Shown here: positions 1-8,739 of the stretch, piece after piece
Numbering within the stretch: the first letter of the stretch is position 1
How the letters are laid out: each line of letters opens with the position of its first letter
DNA from: Shewanella decolorationis S12
GTDB taxonomy: Bacteria > Pseudomonadota > Gammaproteobacteria > Enterobacterales > Shewanellaceae
Direction: 5' to 3'
Assembly (NCBI RefSeq): GCF_000485795.1
Contig: NZ_AXZL01000055.1
Coordinates: 1-64,000 of the forward strand
Length of the DNA: 64,000 nt
The notes under the pieces: model-generated
Told to the model about the DNA's origin: nothing
Databases searched by the model: none
What the model saw: the letters and a program-made list of their open reading frames with translations, nothing else
Position numbers and translations under genes: made by a program

Positions 1-70
1 TTTGATTACTCGCCAAACGGCAGAGTAATTTCGATTAACTCAACACCTGTGAGTGTCCACACAGATTTGC

Positions 71-90
71 TTGATAAATTGTTAAAGAGC
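71..90 (-). promoter_or_regulatory. boxA antitermination site of an rRNA operon leader
   Basis: Read on the minus strand this is GCTCTTTAACAATTTATCAA, the conserved boxA/leader motif found just upstream of 16S rRNA genes in gammaproteobacteria, where the NusB-NusE complex loads to prevent Rho-dependent termination. The rRNA genes themselves lie beyond position 1 and are not in the window. The bases from 70 down to 1 continue as typical 16S leader. Confidence 0.85.
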
Positions 91-160
91 GTGGTTATTT
101 ACCTTAAGCATTTAGCGCTTTTGGCTTTCACCGTTGACCCCGCTGGGCCAGTGGATGCGC

Positions 161-188
161 ATTATAGGGATGTCAGATTTTACCGCAA
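161..188 (-). promoter_or_regulatory. rRNA operon promoter (P1-like)
   Basis: On the minus strand a perfect -10 box TATAAT lies at 166-161, preceded after 16 bp by a weak -35 TTGCGG at 188-183. Directly after the -10 box comes the GC-rich GCGC discriminator that is typical of stringently controlled rRNA promoters. The A/T-rich stretch at about 190-240 is where an UP element would sit. The boxA leader follows 70 bp downstream, which supports the assignment. Confidence 0.75.
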
Positions 189-190
189 CC

Positions 191-438
191 CCTTTAGGCA
201 AAATAATTAGAAAAAGCGATGTGAATGCGCATTTTTTAAACCAAACCTAGGTTTTAGCGCCTATTTCGCTGTAATTTCCATCACTTTGGCTATCTTTATC
301 GCCTGATAACGCCGTTAGCATCGGTCACTAAGCAAAACGATAAAGCCAATACCGCACTTTTTTGTTGTTAAGCTCGCCCTTCAAGTTCAATCTCACGGCT
401 CAAATAGATTGATGCACGCTTTAAGTTGCAAGAATAGG
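191..438. other. Gap between rRNA promoter and gmhB
   Basis: About 250 bp without a gene. Positions 190-240 are A/T-rich upstream sequence of the rRNA promoter. I see no convincing hairpin terminator for gmhB, which reads into this region, so gmhB may read through into the rRNA leader. Confidence 0.5.
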
Positions 439-990
439 CTACTTCTTTAAAAAACCCGGTACATCGGCAATGCTATCGAGCACCACAGACGCCTCGCTAT
501 CATCAGCAATGGCTTTACCAGTACGGACGAGGATACGTGTCGGCACCCCTGCCGCTTTAGCCGCGAGCATATCGTCTGCTTTATCGCCCACCATCACCGA
601 CTGCGACAAGTCAATTTTTAGGAATTTTGCCGCGTCGAGTAACATTCCTGGTTTGGGCTTGCGGCAATCGCAATCGACTTTATATTCGCCGAGACCTTTT
701 TCATTATGGTGCGGGCAATAATAGATACCATCGAGGTCGACACCTTTATCGGCAAAGTTCCAATCCATCCATTCGGTGAGACTGTGGAATTGATCTTCGG
801 TATACATGCCACGGGCAATCCCCGACTGATTGGTGACCACCACCAATTTGTATCCCATTTGCTTTAATGCAAGGCAAGCTTCAAACACACCTTCTATATA
901 TTCAAAGTCATCCACCTGATGCACATAACCATGATCTTTGTTGATCACACCATCACGGTCTAAAAATACGGCTCGATTGACTGTACCCAC
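439..990 (-). CDS. gmhB: D-glycero-beta-D-manno-heptose 1,7-bisphosphate 7-phosphatase
   Basis: A 183-residue HAD-superfamily phosphatase that removes the 7-phosphate from heptose bisphosphate during synthesis of ADP-heptose for the lipopolysaccharide inner core. The nucleophile motif FLDRDGVIN is at the N-terminus (the second Asp acts as acid/base), followed by TNQSG (motif II), a CDCRKPKPG segment that carries motif III and part of the zinc site together with the upstream CPHH, and VGDKADD (motif IV). Length matches the family. It reads toward the rRNA promoter; gmhB next to an rRNA operon is also the arrangement in E. coli. Function is family knowledge; the motifs are visible. Confidence 0.93.
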   Translation of the reverse strand: MGTVNRAVFLDRDGVINKDHGYVHQVDDFEYIEGVFEACLALKQMGYKLVVVTNQSGIARGMYTEDQFHSLTEWMDWNFADKGVDLDGIYYCPHHNEKGLGEYKVDCDCRKPKPGMLLDAAKFLKIDLSQSVMVGDKADDMLAAKAAGVPTRILVRTGKAIADDSEASVVLDSIADVPGFLKK

Positions 991-1306
991 AGTACTACTC
1001 CACTCACTAAAAACGGTGCTTAATGCGTAATTTCCCTATTATTCCATCCATTGCAAGAAATTGCACCGCGAAGTTGTCAGCGACATGACGTAGTTTGAAC
1101 AAGTTCCGGCTTATCTCGCCCCAAGCGGGCTTCAAACAGTATTTAATCGTACTTATCCCGATGCATTTCGCCGATAAAATCGGCCGATAATGCTTTTTTA
1201 GGCTTAAGGGGGGCGGTATTCAATCAAGCTTTTCCCTTTATTTGTGCTGTTTTTAACGGTAATCTTGCACGGATAACAATAAAACACCTAAAAATAGACG
1301 GTCATA
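991..1306. other. Divergent intergenic region gmhB / GntR regulator
   Basis: About 315 bp holding the promoters of two divergent genes. No open frame of note and no strong hairpin. A possible -35-like TTGCAC at 1265-1270 precedes the regulator gene, but I cannot match it to a convincing -10 box. Confidence 0.4.
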
Positions 1307-1978
1307 ATGAGTCGAACTACGCCTATAGTCCATAAAACCCGCACCCAATTAGTAGTCGAAGTGCTCAGAGAGAAAATTCTTTCGGGTGAGATAGCCGCAG
1401 GGGAACCACTCAGACAAAGCGCCTTAGCCGAAGCCTTACATGTAAGCCGCATTCCCGTGAGAGAAGCCTTACTGCAATTGGAGGCGGAGGGATTGGTGAA
1501 GTTCGAACCCCATAAAGGGGCGACCGCTACCGAATTATCCGTTGAACAAGTGACTGAGCTGTTTGAATTACGTGCCATGATCGAGACCGATCTGCTCGCT
1601 AAAGCCATACCACGACTTCAAGAAGACGATTTAATAAAAGCAGAACGCGTATTGGAACAATTGGAATCGGCCTTTAAACATGAAGATGCCGTCGCCAGTT
1701 GGAGCGAGCTAAATACACAGTTTCATACCTGTTTATATCAAGCCGCCAATCGTCCACATACGCTAGAGGTTGTCCACGGCCTCAATACTAACTGCGATAG
1801 ATATATCCGTTTGCAATTGCTGCTCGCAGGAGGCATTCCCGCAGCAGAGCACGAGCACCGCGAACTGCTCAACTATTGCAAACAAAGAGAAACAGAGAAA
1901 GCCACGGCGTTGCTGCGACATCATATTTTGCATGCCGCAATGACAATTCGGGATCTCGTCGCCAAACAGGTGGTCTAG
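1307..1978 (+). CDS. GntR-family transcriptional regulator, FCD (FadR-type) subfamily
   Basis: A 223-residue DNA-binding regulator. Residues about 10-75 form the winged helix-turn-helix typical of GntR proteins (LREKILSGEIAAGEPLRQ, then SRIPVREALLQLEAEGL). Residues about 85-215 form the all-helical FCD effector domain, with the usual metal-ligand pattern ELNTQFH and later EHEHRELL and HHILHA, suggesting a metal-dependent carboxylic-acid ligand. The ligand is not predictable. It lies 92 bp upstream of a FabH-like gene on the same strand, with a weak hairpin terminator between. Its ribosome-binding site is poor. The target genes are unknown; the adjacent ketosynthase is the simplest guess. Confidence 0.88.
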   Translation: MSRTTPIVHKTRTQLVVEVLREKILSGEIAAGEPLRQSALAEALHVSRIPVREALLQLEAEGLVKFEPHKGATATELSVEQVTELFELRAMIETDLLAKAIPRLQEDDLIKAERVLEQLESAFKHEDAVASWSELNTQFHTCLYQAANRPHTLEVVHGLNTNCDRYIRLQLLLAGGIPAAEHEHRELLNYCKQRETEKATALLRHHILHAAMTIRDLVAKQVV

Positions 1979-2025
1979 ATCACGGACTGTCATTCGTTAT
2001 ACCGATAAGCTTTGTTGTCGATTTG

Positions 2026-2053
2026 AGGCAGCACTTCAGGTTCTGCCTTTTTT
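2026..2053 (+). terminator. Weak intrinsic terminator after the GntR regulator
   Basis: AGGCAG at 2026-2031 pairs with CTGCCT at 2043-2048 across an 11-nt loop and is followed by a T run. The short stem suggests partial termination or attenuation before the FabH-like gene. Confidence 0.5.
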
Positions 2054-2070
2054 ATTTGAGAGAAAACACC

Positions 2071-3135
2071 ATGCAGTACGCCACTATCACTGGCTGGGGA
2101 AAATGTGTACCTCCCGCCACTTTGACCAACGATGATCTTGCCACTTTTATCAAAACTTCCGATGAATGGATTAAAAGCCGTACCGGGATCAGCCAGCGTC
2201 ATATCAGCCATGTGAATACCTCTGAGTTAGCATCGGTTGCCGCTAAACGCGCCCTTGCTGCGGCGGGCATTGATGGCAGCGAAATTGATATGATCATTTT
2301 AGCCAGCGCCAGCCCAGATACCTTGATCCCGAATATTGCCTCCACAGTCCAGGCGAATATTGGTGCAAGTTGCGCAGCTTTCGATATCAACGCAGCCTGC
2401 AGTGGCTTTTTGTATGGCTTAGGCTTAGCCAGCTCACAGATCAAGAGTGGTCAGTGCAAAAAAGTACTAGTCGTCGGTGCCGAACGTTTATCTTTCTACC
2501 TCGATTGGTCACGCCGTGAAACCGCAGTACTATTTGGTGATGGCGCTGGTGCGGTTGTCGTGGAAGCGACGGATGTTCCGGGCGGTGTTTTAGGTTATGA
2601 GCTGAATAACGACCCTGACGGTCGCGATATCCTAAAAGCCGGTTTTGGTACTGCGATGGATAGATTCTCTGCAGAATCCTTAGACTTTTATATTCAATTC
2701 GATGGCCAAGAAATCTTTAAACGTGCCATTAACGGTATGAATAAGTTAAGCACTCAAGTGTTGGAAAAATGTGGCGTCGATAAAGATGAGGTCGACTTAG
2801 TGATCCCACACCAAGCAAACGAGCGCATTATCGATACCCTCGTTAGCCGCATGAAGATCCCTAAAGAAAAAGCCTTCGTGAACATTGCTAACTATGGCAA
2901 CACCTCAGCGGCCACAATCCCCATCGCCATCTGCGATGCATTGGAAAAAGGTTTAATTAAGCCAAATCAAACTATTTTGTCCTGCGCCTTCGGTGCGGGG
3001 TTAACCTCAGCAGCGCTGCTATTGCAATGGGGCGAACGCGTAACACCGGTACAAGTGAGTGATGCTCAGTTGCCACCTTGCGAGTTGAGTGGCATTGAGC
3101 TGGTTAAACGTGCAGTGGATTATTTCTGTAAGTAA
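2071..3135 (+). CDS. 3-oxoacyl-ACP synthase III family protein (FabH-like)
   Basis: A 354-residue thiolase-fold condensing enzyme. The catalytic triad of the FabH family is complete: Cys110 in INAACSGF, His247 in IPHQAN, and Asn277 in NYGNTSAA. FabH enzymes join an acyl-CoA primer to malonyl-ACP; the true primer of this copy is not known. It is about 35 residues longer than housekeeping FabH, the surplus being a C-terminal tail after the last core strand (ALLLQWGE). The start is placed at the ATG at 2071 because the similarity begins there (MQYATITGWG); the frame is open further upstream but overlaps the preceding gene. It is probably an accessory paralogue, since housekeeping fabH normally sits in the fab cluster. 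Confidence 0.85.
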   Translation: MQYATITGWGKCVPPATLTNDDLATFIKTSDEWIKSRTGISQRHISHVNTSELASVAAKRALAAAGIDGSEIDMIILASASPDTLIPNIASTVQANIGASCAAFDINAACSGFLYGLGLASSQIKSGQCKKVLVVGAERLSFYLDWSRRETAVLFGDGAGAVVVEATDVPGGVLGYELNNDPDGRDILKAGFGTAMDRFSAESLDFYIQFDGQEIFKRAINGMNKLSTQVLEKCGVDKDEVDLVIPHQANERIIDTLVSRMKIPKEKAFVNIANYGNTSAATIPIAICDALEKGLIKPNQTILSCAFGAGLTSAALLLQWGERVTPVQVSDAQLPPCELSGIELVKRAVDYFCK

Positions 3136-3148
3136 GTTTATGCATATG

Positions 3149-3173
3149 AAGGCCATCCTCGGATGGCCTTTTA
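3149..3173 (+). terminator. Intrinsic terminator of the FabH-like gene
   Basis: GGCCATCC at 3151-3158 pairs with GGATGGCC at 3161-3168 and is followed by TTTT. It overlaps the stop region of the convergent gene at 3171. Confidence 0.8.
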
Positions 3174-3770
3174 TCTATCTGTAAGCTCTGGCGTGAGACG
3201 CATTTCATCCCAGTAAATCCCTTGCTTAAAATAGCCTGCTAGTTTTTGATTTAATTCGTTAAAGCTTTTTATGGCAACCTCTTCACCACACAAGCATGAC
3301 CAGACGAATCGATGGCAGTTGTTGTCGAACAAATCATATTCACGGTACTGATAAATGGCCCGCTCGGCGCGGCTCACCATATCACTGGCAATCAGCGGTT
3401 GATGTTGATGATTACAGGCAATATAGATTTGGCTGCCAGTACGTCCCGCTAAAAAGCGTTTTACCGATACCGCCCTTATCAGCCCTGAGCCATGTAGCTC
3501 GACGAGGCAATCATCCGCCAACCAAATACCCGTATGTTCAATGACCCCAAACACATAGCAGCAGACAATGCTGCCAGGCTGCGGCGAAACTTGTTTAAAG
3601 CCCTTTTGCCACTGACTCGGTGCTACCACCATAGCTTGGCTGCCCGTCGTTTGCCGTGGCACCTTACCTAATAAGCGGTCACGCTCAAGCTGCTGGCGCT
3701 TTTCACGCTCATCGGCGAGCAATAAAGCGCCCATAGCCGCGCTGCCTAGCCAAAGTAACGGTAATGGCAT
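3171..3770 (-). CDS. LRAT-domain (permuted papain fold) protein with N-terminal membrane segment
   Basis: A 199-residue protein with a short hydrophobic N-terminus (residues 2-19) that probably anchors it to the membrane or acts as a signal. The rest fits the lecithin:retinol acyltransferase-like branch of the NlpC/P60 superfamily: His79 in VIEHTGIWL, a second His at 93 in ELHGSG, and the catalytic Cys152 in NNCHRFVWSCL, in the order and spacing of the His-His-Cys triad. Relatives act as thiol acyltransferases, phospholipases or peptidases; the substrate here is unknown. It is convergent with the FabH-like gene. Usually annotated only as a conserved hypothetical protein; the family call is mine from the motifs. 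Confidence 0.7.
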   Translation of the reverse strand: MPLPLLWLGSAAMGALLLADEREKRQQLERDRLLGKVPRQTTGSQAMVVAPSQWQKGFKQVSPQPGSIVCCYVFGVIEHTGIWLADDCLVELHGSGLIRAVSVKRFLAGRTGSQIYIACNHQHQPLIASDMVSRAERAIYQYREYDLFDNNCHRFVWSCLCGEEVAIKSFNELNQKLAGYFKQGIYWDEMRLTPELTDR

Positions 3771-3988
3771 GCTCTTCTCCTATTTAGCGGTTTAAACCGC
3801 GCCAATAACAATTTGGGGTAACCTATTTGCGCACTAACGAAGCTCCAGTTGTCGCTTGCAGATAAACGCGATGGGATACACGACGGTTAATCGCTTAGTT
3901 AAACTCAGTTTAGTCCCAAAGTCCTTAATCTAAAATGAAATATGCCTTCTTCGAAAATACCCCAGAGGCATTTAAAACTTCTTAGCTA

Positions 3989-4666
3989 TTAGCTAAGTAA
4001 ATCTGCGACAGAAATATCTGCACCTCCCCCCATGGCCGCCACTTGAGCTAACAATAATTCTGCACAGGCTAATGCATCGGTTAATGCACTGTGGGCGCCA
4101 TAAATCGGTAAACCATAACGCTCACGACACGCGCCTAACCTCAAGCTACCCTCTTTAAGCACCGAATGCTCGCGTAACAACCGATTTTTCTCTAGCACCA
4201 GGGTATCAATCGCTGGTAAAACAATAGCTTGTCGATAAATGGACAAAATATCTTGCTGTAAAAAACGACAATCGAGGGGCGAGTGATGCGCCACTAAAAC
4301 ATGACCACGGGTTTGCGCCACAAACCATGCCATCGCCTCCTCAATGGTGACCGCCTCCGCTAAATGATTATCGAGGATCCCATGAATCGTCGCGCTCTGA
4401 CCAACACTGCCCCGTATTTGCACCAATTTTTGTTGGGCGCCATCAAGGGGAATAACACCATTCACAATAGGCACTAAACCAATACTTAGGATTTGGTCCT
4501 TTAAAGGATCCAGTCCTGTCATCTCCAAATCCATCGCCATCAAAGGTGCTTGAGTGACCGGCAGCCTCATAAGCGGGATTAAAGACTGATAATAATCCTT
4601 AAATAACGAGTGGTTACACTTTAATGTCCGCCACTTTAATGTAGCGTTAATTAACCAAGCCCCCAT
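3989..4666 (-). CDS. 3'-5' exonuclease, DNA polymerase III epsilon-like (DEDDh)
   Basis: A 225-residue DEDDh exonuclease. Exo I is visible as AMDLEMTGLD (Asp and Glu metal ligands), Exo II lies around VLVAHHSPLDCRFL, and Exo III is HSALTDALACAELL with the His and the final Asp. It lacks the C-terminal extension that binds the polymerase alpha subunit in DnaQ, so it is probably a free exonuclease acting on DNA or RNA ends. Its ATG overlaps the stop codon of the upstream gene by one base (TAATG at 4668-4664), which implies translational coupling. Homologues in other gammaproteobacteria are commonly found with the same CBS-domain partner near acetate permease genes. Confidence 0.87.
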   Translation of the reverse strand: MGAWLINATLKWRTLKCNHSLFKDYYQSLIPLMRLPVTQAPLMAMDLEMTGLDPLKDQILSIGLVPIVNGVIPLDGAQQKLVQIRGSVGQSATIHGILDNHLAEAVTIEEAMAWFVAQTRGHVLVAHHSPLDCRFLQQDILSIYRQAIVLPAIDTLVLEKNRLLREHSVLKEGSLRLGACRERYGLPIYGAHSALTDALACAELLLAQVAAMGGGADISVADLLS

Positions 4667-6528
4667 TAAAAGCTCCGCATAAATTTCATCTTCATCCCCG
4701 ATTGGGCATCATGGACAACTTTAAATGCATCACGTAGTTGATGACGAACGAGAGAGGATAAATGGCCGGGTAACAAATAATTACTGATCTTCAGCCCCTG
4801 CGTATGTTGGTATCCTTGGTTAGACAAACGCATATGGGCTATAAACTCATGGGCATCGGCCAAATTAAGCGCATCCTTACGATTAAGAATATTGGCGTCC
4901 ATCAGCGCCCGAATCCGTTTGGCAGTATTTACTTCTTTAATTCCCGCCGACAGCGCGTATACGCGGGCGATATCATTGATTAAAGCGTTACCTTTATGCT
5001 TTAAATCAATGCCTTTTACCTCACTGCCATCACGCTCTAATACAAATTTTCGAAAGAAGCCTAAAGGCGGCGACTCTATTAAGGAATTACCCGTCATCCC
5101 CGCGAGGAAAATATCATTGTCTTTGGTTTGTGCTAGCACTTTATCCTGCAGGGCATCAAACAGGGATTGTGGGCCAAACACGGAGCGCATGTCGAAGAAA
5201 ATACTCGCATGCATCAATGCCTTAGGTTCTGGCGTGACCACCCACTTTTCAAAGACCTGTTGCCATGCTTTGAGCGACATTCGCCACTGCGGGTTTTGCG
5301 CCATGATATTACCGGGACAAAAAGCATAACCACATTGATCCAGCCCCGCACAAACCGCATGGGTCAAGGCATCGAAGTAGCCTTTGGCGTAGTCGTCCAT
5401 TTCTTCTGCCACCAGTAAGCCGTTATCTTGGTCCGAACAAGCCGCTTGGTCTTGTCGCCCTTGCGAGCCAAAGGCTAACCAGCAAAACGCCATCGGCGCC
5501 TCTCCGAGAATTTGCTGATTGAGCACGATCAAACGCCGAGTTAATGCATCAGTCACCGAGGTTAACACTCGACCAATCTCCTCGGCCCTGGCATCGGCAC
5601 TGATTAAGTTTTGTAATAACAAGGGAATTTGTTTACTGACACTGATAAGGCTGGCGAGATCCCGTTGGCGCTCAATTTCACCAATCAGCAACAAGGGCTG
5701 CGAACCTTGACCGCGCAAAATGTCAGTACTGGTTACCATGCCAATGGCTTTTACTTCCTCGGTATTTTGCTCATCAATGATCGGCAAGTGATGAATATTA
5801 TGCTCACTCATCAATAACATCGCCTCGAAGATTAACGCATTGGATGAAATCGAAATCGGCGATGTGGTCATGGCTTGGTGTACGGCGATTCGACCATCCA
5901 GCCCCGCGGCGAGCACCCGATTACGTAGATCCTTATCGGTTAAAATCCCCACTAGCTTACGATTATCTGTGACTAATAAAGATGAAACCCGGGAGTTACG
6001 CATCAAGAGCGCGGCTTGCGTGACGCTAGCATGAGCATCAATCATAATTGGCGAAGAGGACATTAAGGTACTGATACGACTGGTGGTCGTCAGATCCTTT
6101 GCCTTAAACCGCGCCTCGTGACGTAACCGCTTGGCAAAAGCACGGGTAAAAAATTTATCGAAATGCCTACTCTCACTTCGCAGTTGATCAAACAATGCCT
6201 GCGGTAGGTGATACACTAGACTGTCTTCGAGAATCGCGACCCGATTAACCACCTTCTCCCCAGATAACAGCGTCGAAAAACCAAAAAACTCCCCTTCTGC
6301 CACCCTGTCAACTAGCACCCCCTCGGGATCGCGCACCTCAAAAGCGCCGCTACGGACTAGATACAACTTCGGCGCATCGGCATCAAATTTAACGAATCCC
6401 GAGGCTTTACTGTAATATCCAACCGTTACAGATTTCGCACAGCGGACTATGGTCTCGTCGGGCAAAGTATCAAAGGGCGCGGTAGAAGATAAAAACTGCA
6501 CAACTGGCTGTAGTTCGCTGGCGTTCAT
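4666..6528 (-). CDS. Cyclic-nucleotide-binding / CBS pair / DUF294 nucleotidyltransferase signalling protein
   Basis: A 620-residue multidomain protein. Residues about 20-135 form a cNMP-binding barrel (GEFFGFSTLLSG), about 150-275 hold two CBS motifs that bind adenine nucleotides, and about 310-470 form a nucleotidyltransferase domain related to GlnD, with FGSQGRQD at 353-360 and SDQDNG at 365-370. The C-terminal part (about 475-620) is the DUF294-associated helical domain. It may nucleotidylate a protein in response to cAMP and energy charge; the target is unknown. It is translationally coupled to the downstream exonuclease and sits downstream of the acetate-permease-type genes, suggesting a role in carbon-source signalling. 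Confidence 0.88.
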   Translation of the reverse strand: MNASELQPVVQFLSSTAPFDTLPDETIVRCAKSVTVGYYSKASGFVKFDADAPKLYLVRSGAFEVRDPEGVLVDRVAEGEFFGFSTLLSGEKVVNRVAILEDSLVYHLPQALFDQLRSESRHFDKFFTRAFAKRLRHEARFKAKDLTTTSRISTLMSSSPIMIDAHASVTQAALLMRNSRVSSLLVTDNRKLVGILTDKDLRNRVLAAGLDGRIAVHQAMTTSPISISSNALIFEAMLLMSEHNIHHLPIIDEQNTEEVKAIGMVTSTDILRGQGSQPLLLIGEIERQRDLASLISVSKQIPLLLQNLISADARAEEIGRVLTSVTDALTRRLIVLNQQILGEAPMAFCWLAFGSQGRQDQAACSDQDNGLLVAEEMDDYAKGYFDALTHAVCAGLDQCGYAFCPGNIMAQNPQWRMSLKAWQQVFEKWVVTPEPKALMHASIFFDMRSVFGPQSLFDALQDKVLAQTKDNDIFLAGMTGNSLIESPPLGFFRKFVLERDGSEVKGIDLKHKGNALINDIARVYALSAGIKEVNTAKRIRALMDANILNRKDALNLADAHEFIAHMRLSNQGYQHTQGLKISNYLLPGHLSSLVRHQLRDAFKVVHDAQSGMKMKFMRSF

Positions 6529-6625
6529 AGCAACACCTTATTTTAGGTGAATTTTATCCCACTATAACGCGCCCAATTGTTGGGCCATATACGACTAAAG
6601 TCAGCCATCTTTGCGCACTGACACC

Positions 6626-6657
6626 AAAAACGCAAAAGGACGCATGGGCGTCCTTTT
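6626..6657 (-). terminator. Intrinsic terminator of the symporter operon
   Basis: A 10-bp perfect stem (AAAAGGACGC at 6634-6643 with its complement at 6648-6657), followed on the minus strand by GCGTTTTT. It separates the symporter gene from the CBS-domain gene downstream. Confidence 0.85.
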
Positions 6658-6685
6658 GTGTTAATTTAGCTTAATCTCGCATAGA

Positions 6686-8422
6686 TTAATGGCTGCTCGC
6701 TTCTCCCGCCCCTTTAGGGAAACGGATAGATTCAACCATTTCTTGTACATGTGCAGGTGCCGCTGCAGTGACTTTACAGACGATAGCCGCTACCGCGAAG
6801 TTCACCACCATACCGACCATACCGATACCTTCTGGCGAAATACCGAGGAACCAGTTAGCCGCTAAGTTAGCCGTTGGGTCAACAAACTTGAAGTAGATGA
6901 TGTAACTCGCAGTGAACAGTAGACCGATAACCATACCTGCGATTGCACCCTCTTTGTTCATCGTCTTAGAGAAGATACCCATGATGATGGCTGGGAACAG
7001 AGAGGATGCCGCCAGACCGAAGGCGAATGCCACTACCGCTGCCACGAATCCTGGTGGGTTAACCCCGAAGTAGCCCGCAATCACGATACCGATACCGGCT
7101 GCCAGTCGAGCGTACATCAGCTCTTTCTTATCAGAGATATTGGGCATCAGGTTCTTCTTCAGTAAGTCGTGTGACACTGAGGTCGAAATAACCAATAACA
7201 GACCCGCAGAGGTAGATAACGCCGCAGCTAAACCACCCGCAGCTACCAGTGCGATAACCCAAGCTGGCAGATTCGCGATTTCTGGCGTTGCTAATACGAT
7301 GATATCGTTGTCGATCTTCATTTCGTTAGGGCTAGCAGCATCTTCCATTTTGCCTTTGGCATAGTAGATTTTGCCGTCGCCGTTTTTGTCATCCCATTTG
7401 ATCAGACCGGTTTTTTCCCAGTTTTTGATCCAATCTGGCGCAGTTTCATAGGCAACACCCTTTTGATCTGGGCCGTTAATGGTTTCGATCATATTGACGC
7501 GAGAGAATGCCGCCAATGCAGGAACAGTGGTGTACATGATGGCAATAAACACCAACGCCCAACCAGCTGACACACGTGCATCTTTCACTTTCGGTACAGT
7601 GAAGAAACGCACGATAACGTGAGGTAAGCCCGCAGTACCCACCATCAAAGCACCAGTAATACAGAACACGTCAATCATGCTCTTAGAGCCATCGGTATAA
7701 GGAGCAAAGCCTAAATCGACAGACAGATTATTCAGTTTCTCTAACAGATAGACGCCAGAATTATTCCCCGCAGCATCAAGTAACTGAGCACCGAAACCGA
7801 TTTGAGGAATGATATGACCCGTCATCATCACAGAGAGGAAGATAGCAGGCACCATAAAGGCGAAGATCAGCACGCAGTATTGGGCAACCTGAGTATAGGT
7901 AATCCCCTTCATACCACCGAGCACCGCGTAGAAGAACACCACGGCCATACCAATATACACGCCAGTATCAACATCCACTTCGAGGAAGCGCGAAAATACC
8001 ACGCCCACACCGCGCATTTGGCCGGCGATGTAAGTAAAGCAGATGAAGATAGCGCAAATAACCGCGACCGTACGCGCCGCTTGGGAGTAGTAACGCTCCC
8101 CCACGAAATCAGGCACAGTGAACTTACCAAATTTACGTAAGTACGGCGCCATACACAGGGCTAATAATACATAACCGCCCGTCCAGCCCATCAGGTACAC
8201 ACTGCCGTCGTAACCGACGAAAGAAACAATACCCGCTAACGAAATAAAGGATGCCGCTGACATCCAGTCGGCAGCCGTTGCCATACCGTTTACTACAGGG
8301 TGAACACCGCCACCCGCAACATAGAACTCTTTAGTCGAACCCGCGCGGGACCAAATCGCGATCCCAATGTAGAGCGCGAACGACAGCCCCACAATCAGAT
8401 AAGTTAATCCTTGTACACCCAT
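6686..8422 (-). CDS. Sodium:solute symporter, acetate-permease-like (VC_2705 subfamily)
   Basis: A 578-residue SSS-family membrane transporter with about 13 hydrophobic segments. The N-terminal part (FYVAGGGVHPVVNGMATAAD, followed by SFISLAGIV) matches ActP-type Na+/carboxylate symporters. It is longer than E. coli ActP owing to a hydrophilic loop near residues 310-370 (DKNGDGKIYYAKGKMEDAAS). It starts 11 bp after a small DUF4212 gene, the usual two-gene arrangement of this subfamily, and has a good ribosome-binding site (GGAGAACGGAA before ATG). Acetate or another short monocarboxylate is the likely substrate by family. Confidence 0.88.
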   Translation of the reverse strand: MGVQGLTYLIVGLSFALYIGIAIWSRAGSTKEFYVAGGGVHPVVNGMATAADWMSAASFISLAGIVSFVGYDGSVYLMGWTGGYVLLALCMAPYLRKFGKFTVPDFVGERYYSQAARTVAVICAIFICFTYIAGQMRGVGVVFSRFLEVDVDTGVYIGMAVVFFYAVLGGMKGITYTQVAQYCVLIFAFMVPAIFLSVMMTGHIIPQIGFGAQLLDAAGNNSGVYLLEKLNNLSVDLGFAPYTDGSKSMIDVFCITGALMVGTAGLPHVIVRFFTVPKVKDARVSAGWALVFIAIMYTTVPALAAFSRVNMIETINGPDQKGVAYETAPDWIKNWEKTGLIKWDDKNGDGKIYYAKGKMEDAASPNEMKIDNDIIVLATPEIANLPAWVIALVAAGGLAAALSTSAGLLLVISTSVSHDLLKKNLMPNISDKKELMYARLAAGIGIVIAGYFGVNPPGFVAAVVAFAFGLAASSLFPAIIMGIFSKTMNKEGAIAGMVIGLLFTASYIIYFKFVDPTANLAANWFLGISPEGIGMVGMVVNFAVAAIVCKVTAAAPAHVQEMVESIRFPKGAGEASSH

Positions 8423-8433
8423 TTCCGTTCTCC

Positions 8434-8700
8434 TTAGTCTTCTTGTACGTTATATTTTTTATCTAAGGCGTTGGCTTTTGCCGCGTAGACAAAAATAAGC
8501 GCAACAAAGACATACATAGATCCCTGTTGGGCAAACCAGAAACCTAACTTGAAGCCCATGAAATGGATTTCATTGAGTACATCAACCAATAGAATGCCAC
8601 ATCCAAATGAGACTGCGGCCCAAATAGCCAATAGGCCTAAAACGAGACGTAAATTCTCATTCCAGTAACCTTTTGCTTTATCGTTGTTTTCAAATGCCAT
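8434..8700 (-). CDS. DUF4212 small membrane protein, symporter partner
   Basis: An 88-residue protein with two transmembrane helices (about 20-40 and 52-75). DUF4212 proteins are encoded directly upstream of VC_2705-type symporters and probably act as a small subunit, much as YjcH does with ActP. The ribosome-binding site AGGGGA lies 6 bp before the ATG. First gene of the two-gene operon, with a candidate CRP site about 90 bp upstream. Confidence 0.85.
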   Translation of the reverse strand: MAFENNDKAKGYWNENLRLVLGLLAIWAAVSFGCGILLVDVLNEIHFMGFKLGFWFAQQGSMYVFVALIFVYAAKANALDKKYNVQED

Positions 8701-8739
8701 AGCGACTCCCCTGTGCTGTTTTATTTTTAAGTCCTGTTA

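Noticed and set aside
1876..2070. Upstream extension of the FabH-like reading frame
   Set aside because: It overlaps the GntR gene in another frame and the following hairpin; the similarity begins at 2071.
4892..5418. Plus-strand frames of 145 and 83 residues inside the CBS-domain gene
   Set aside because: Shadows of the strongly supported minus-strand gene; no ribosome-binding site or family likeness.
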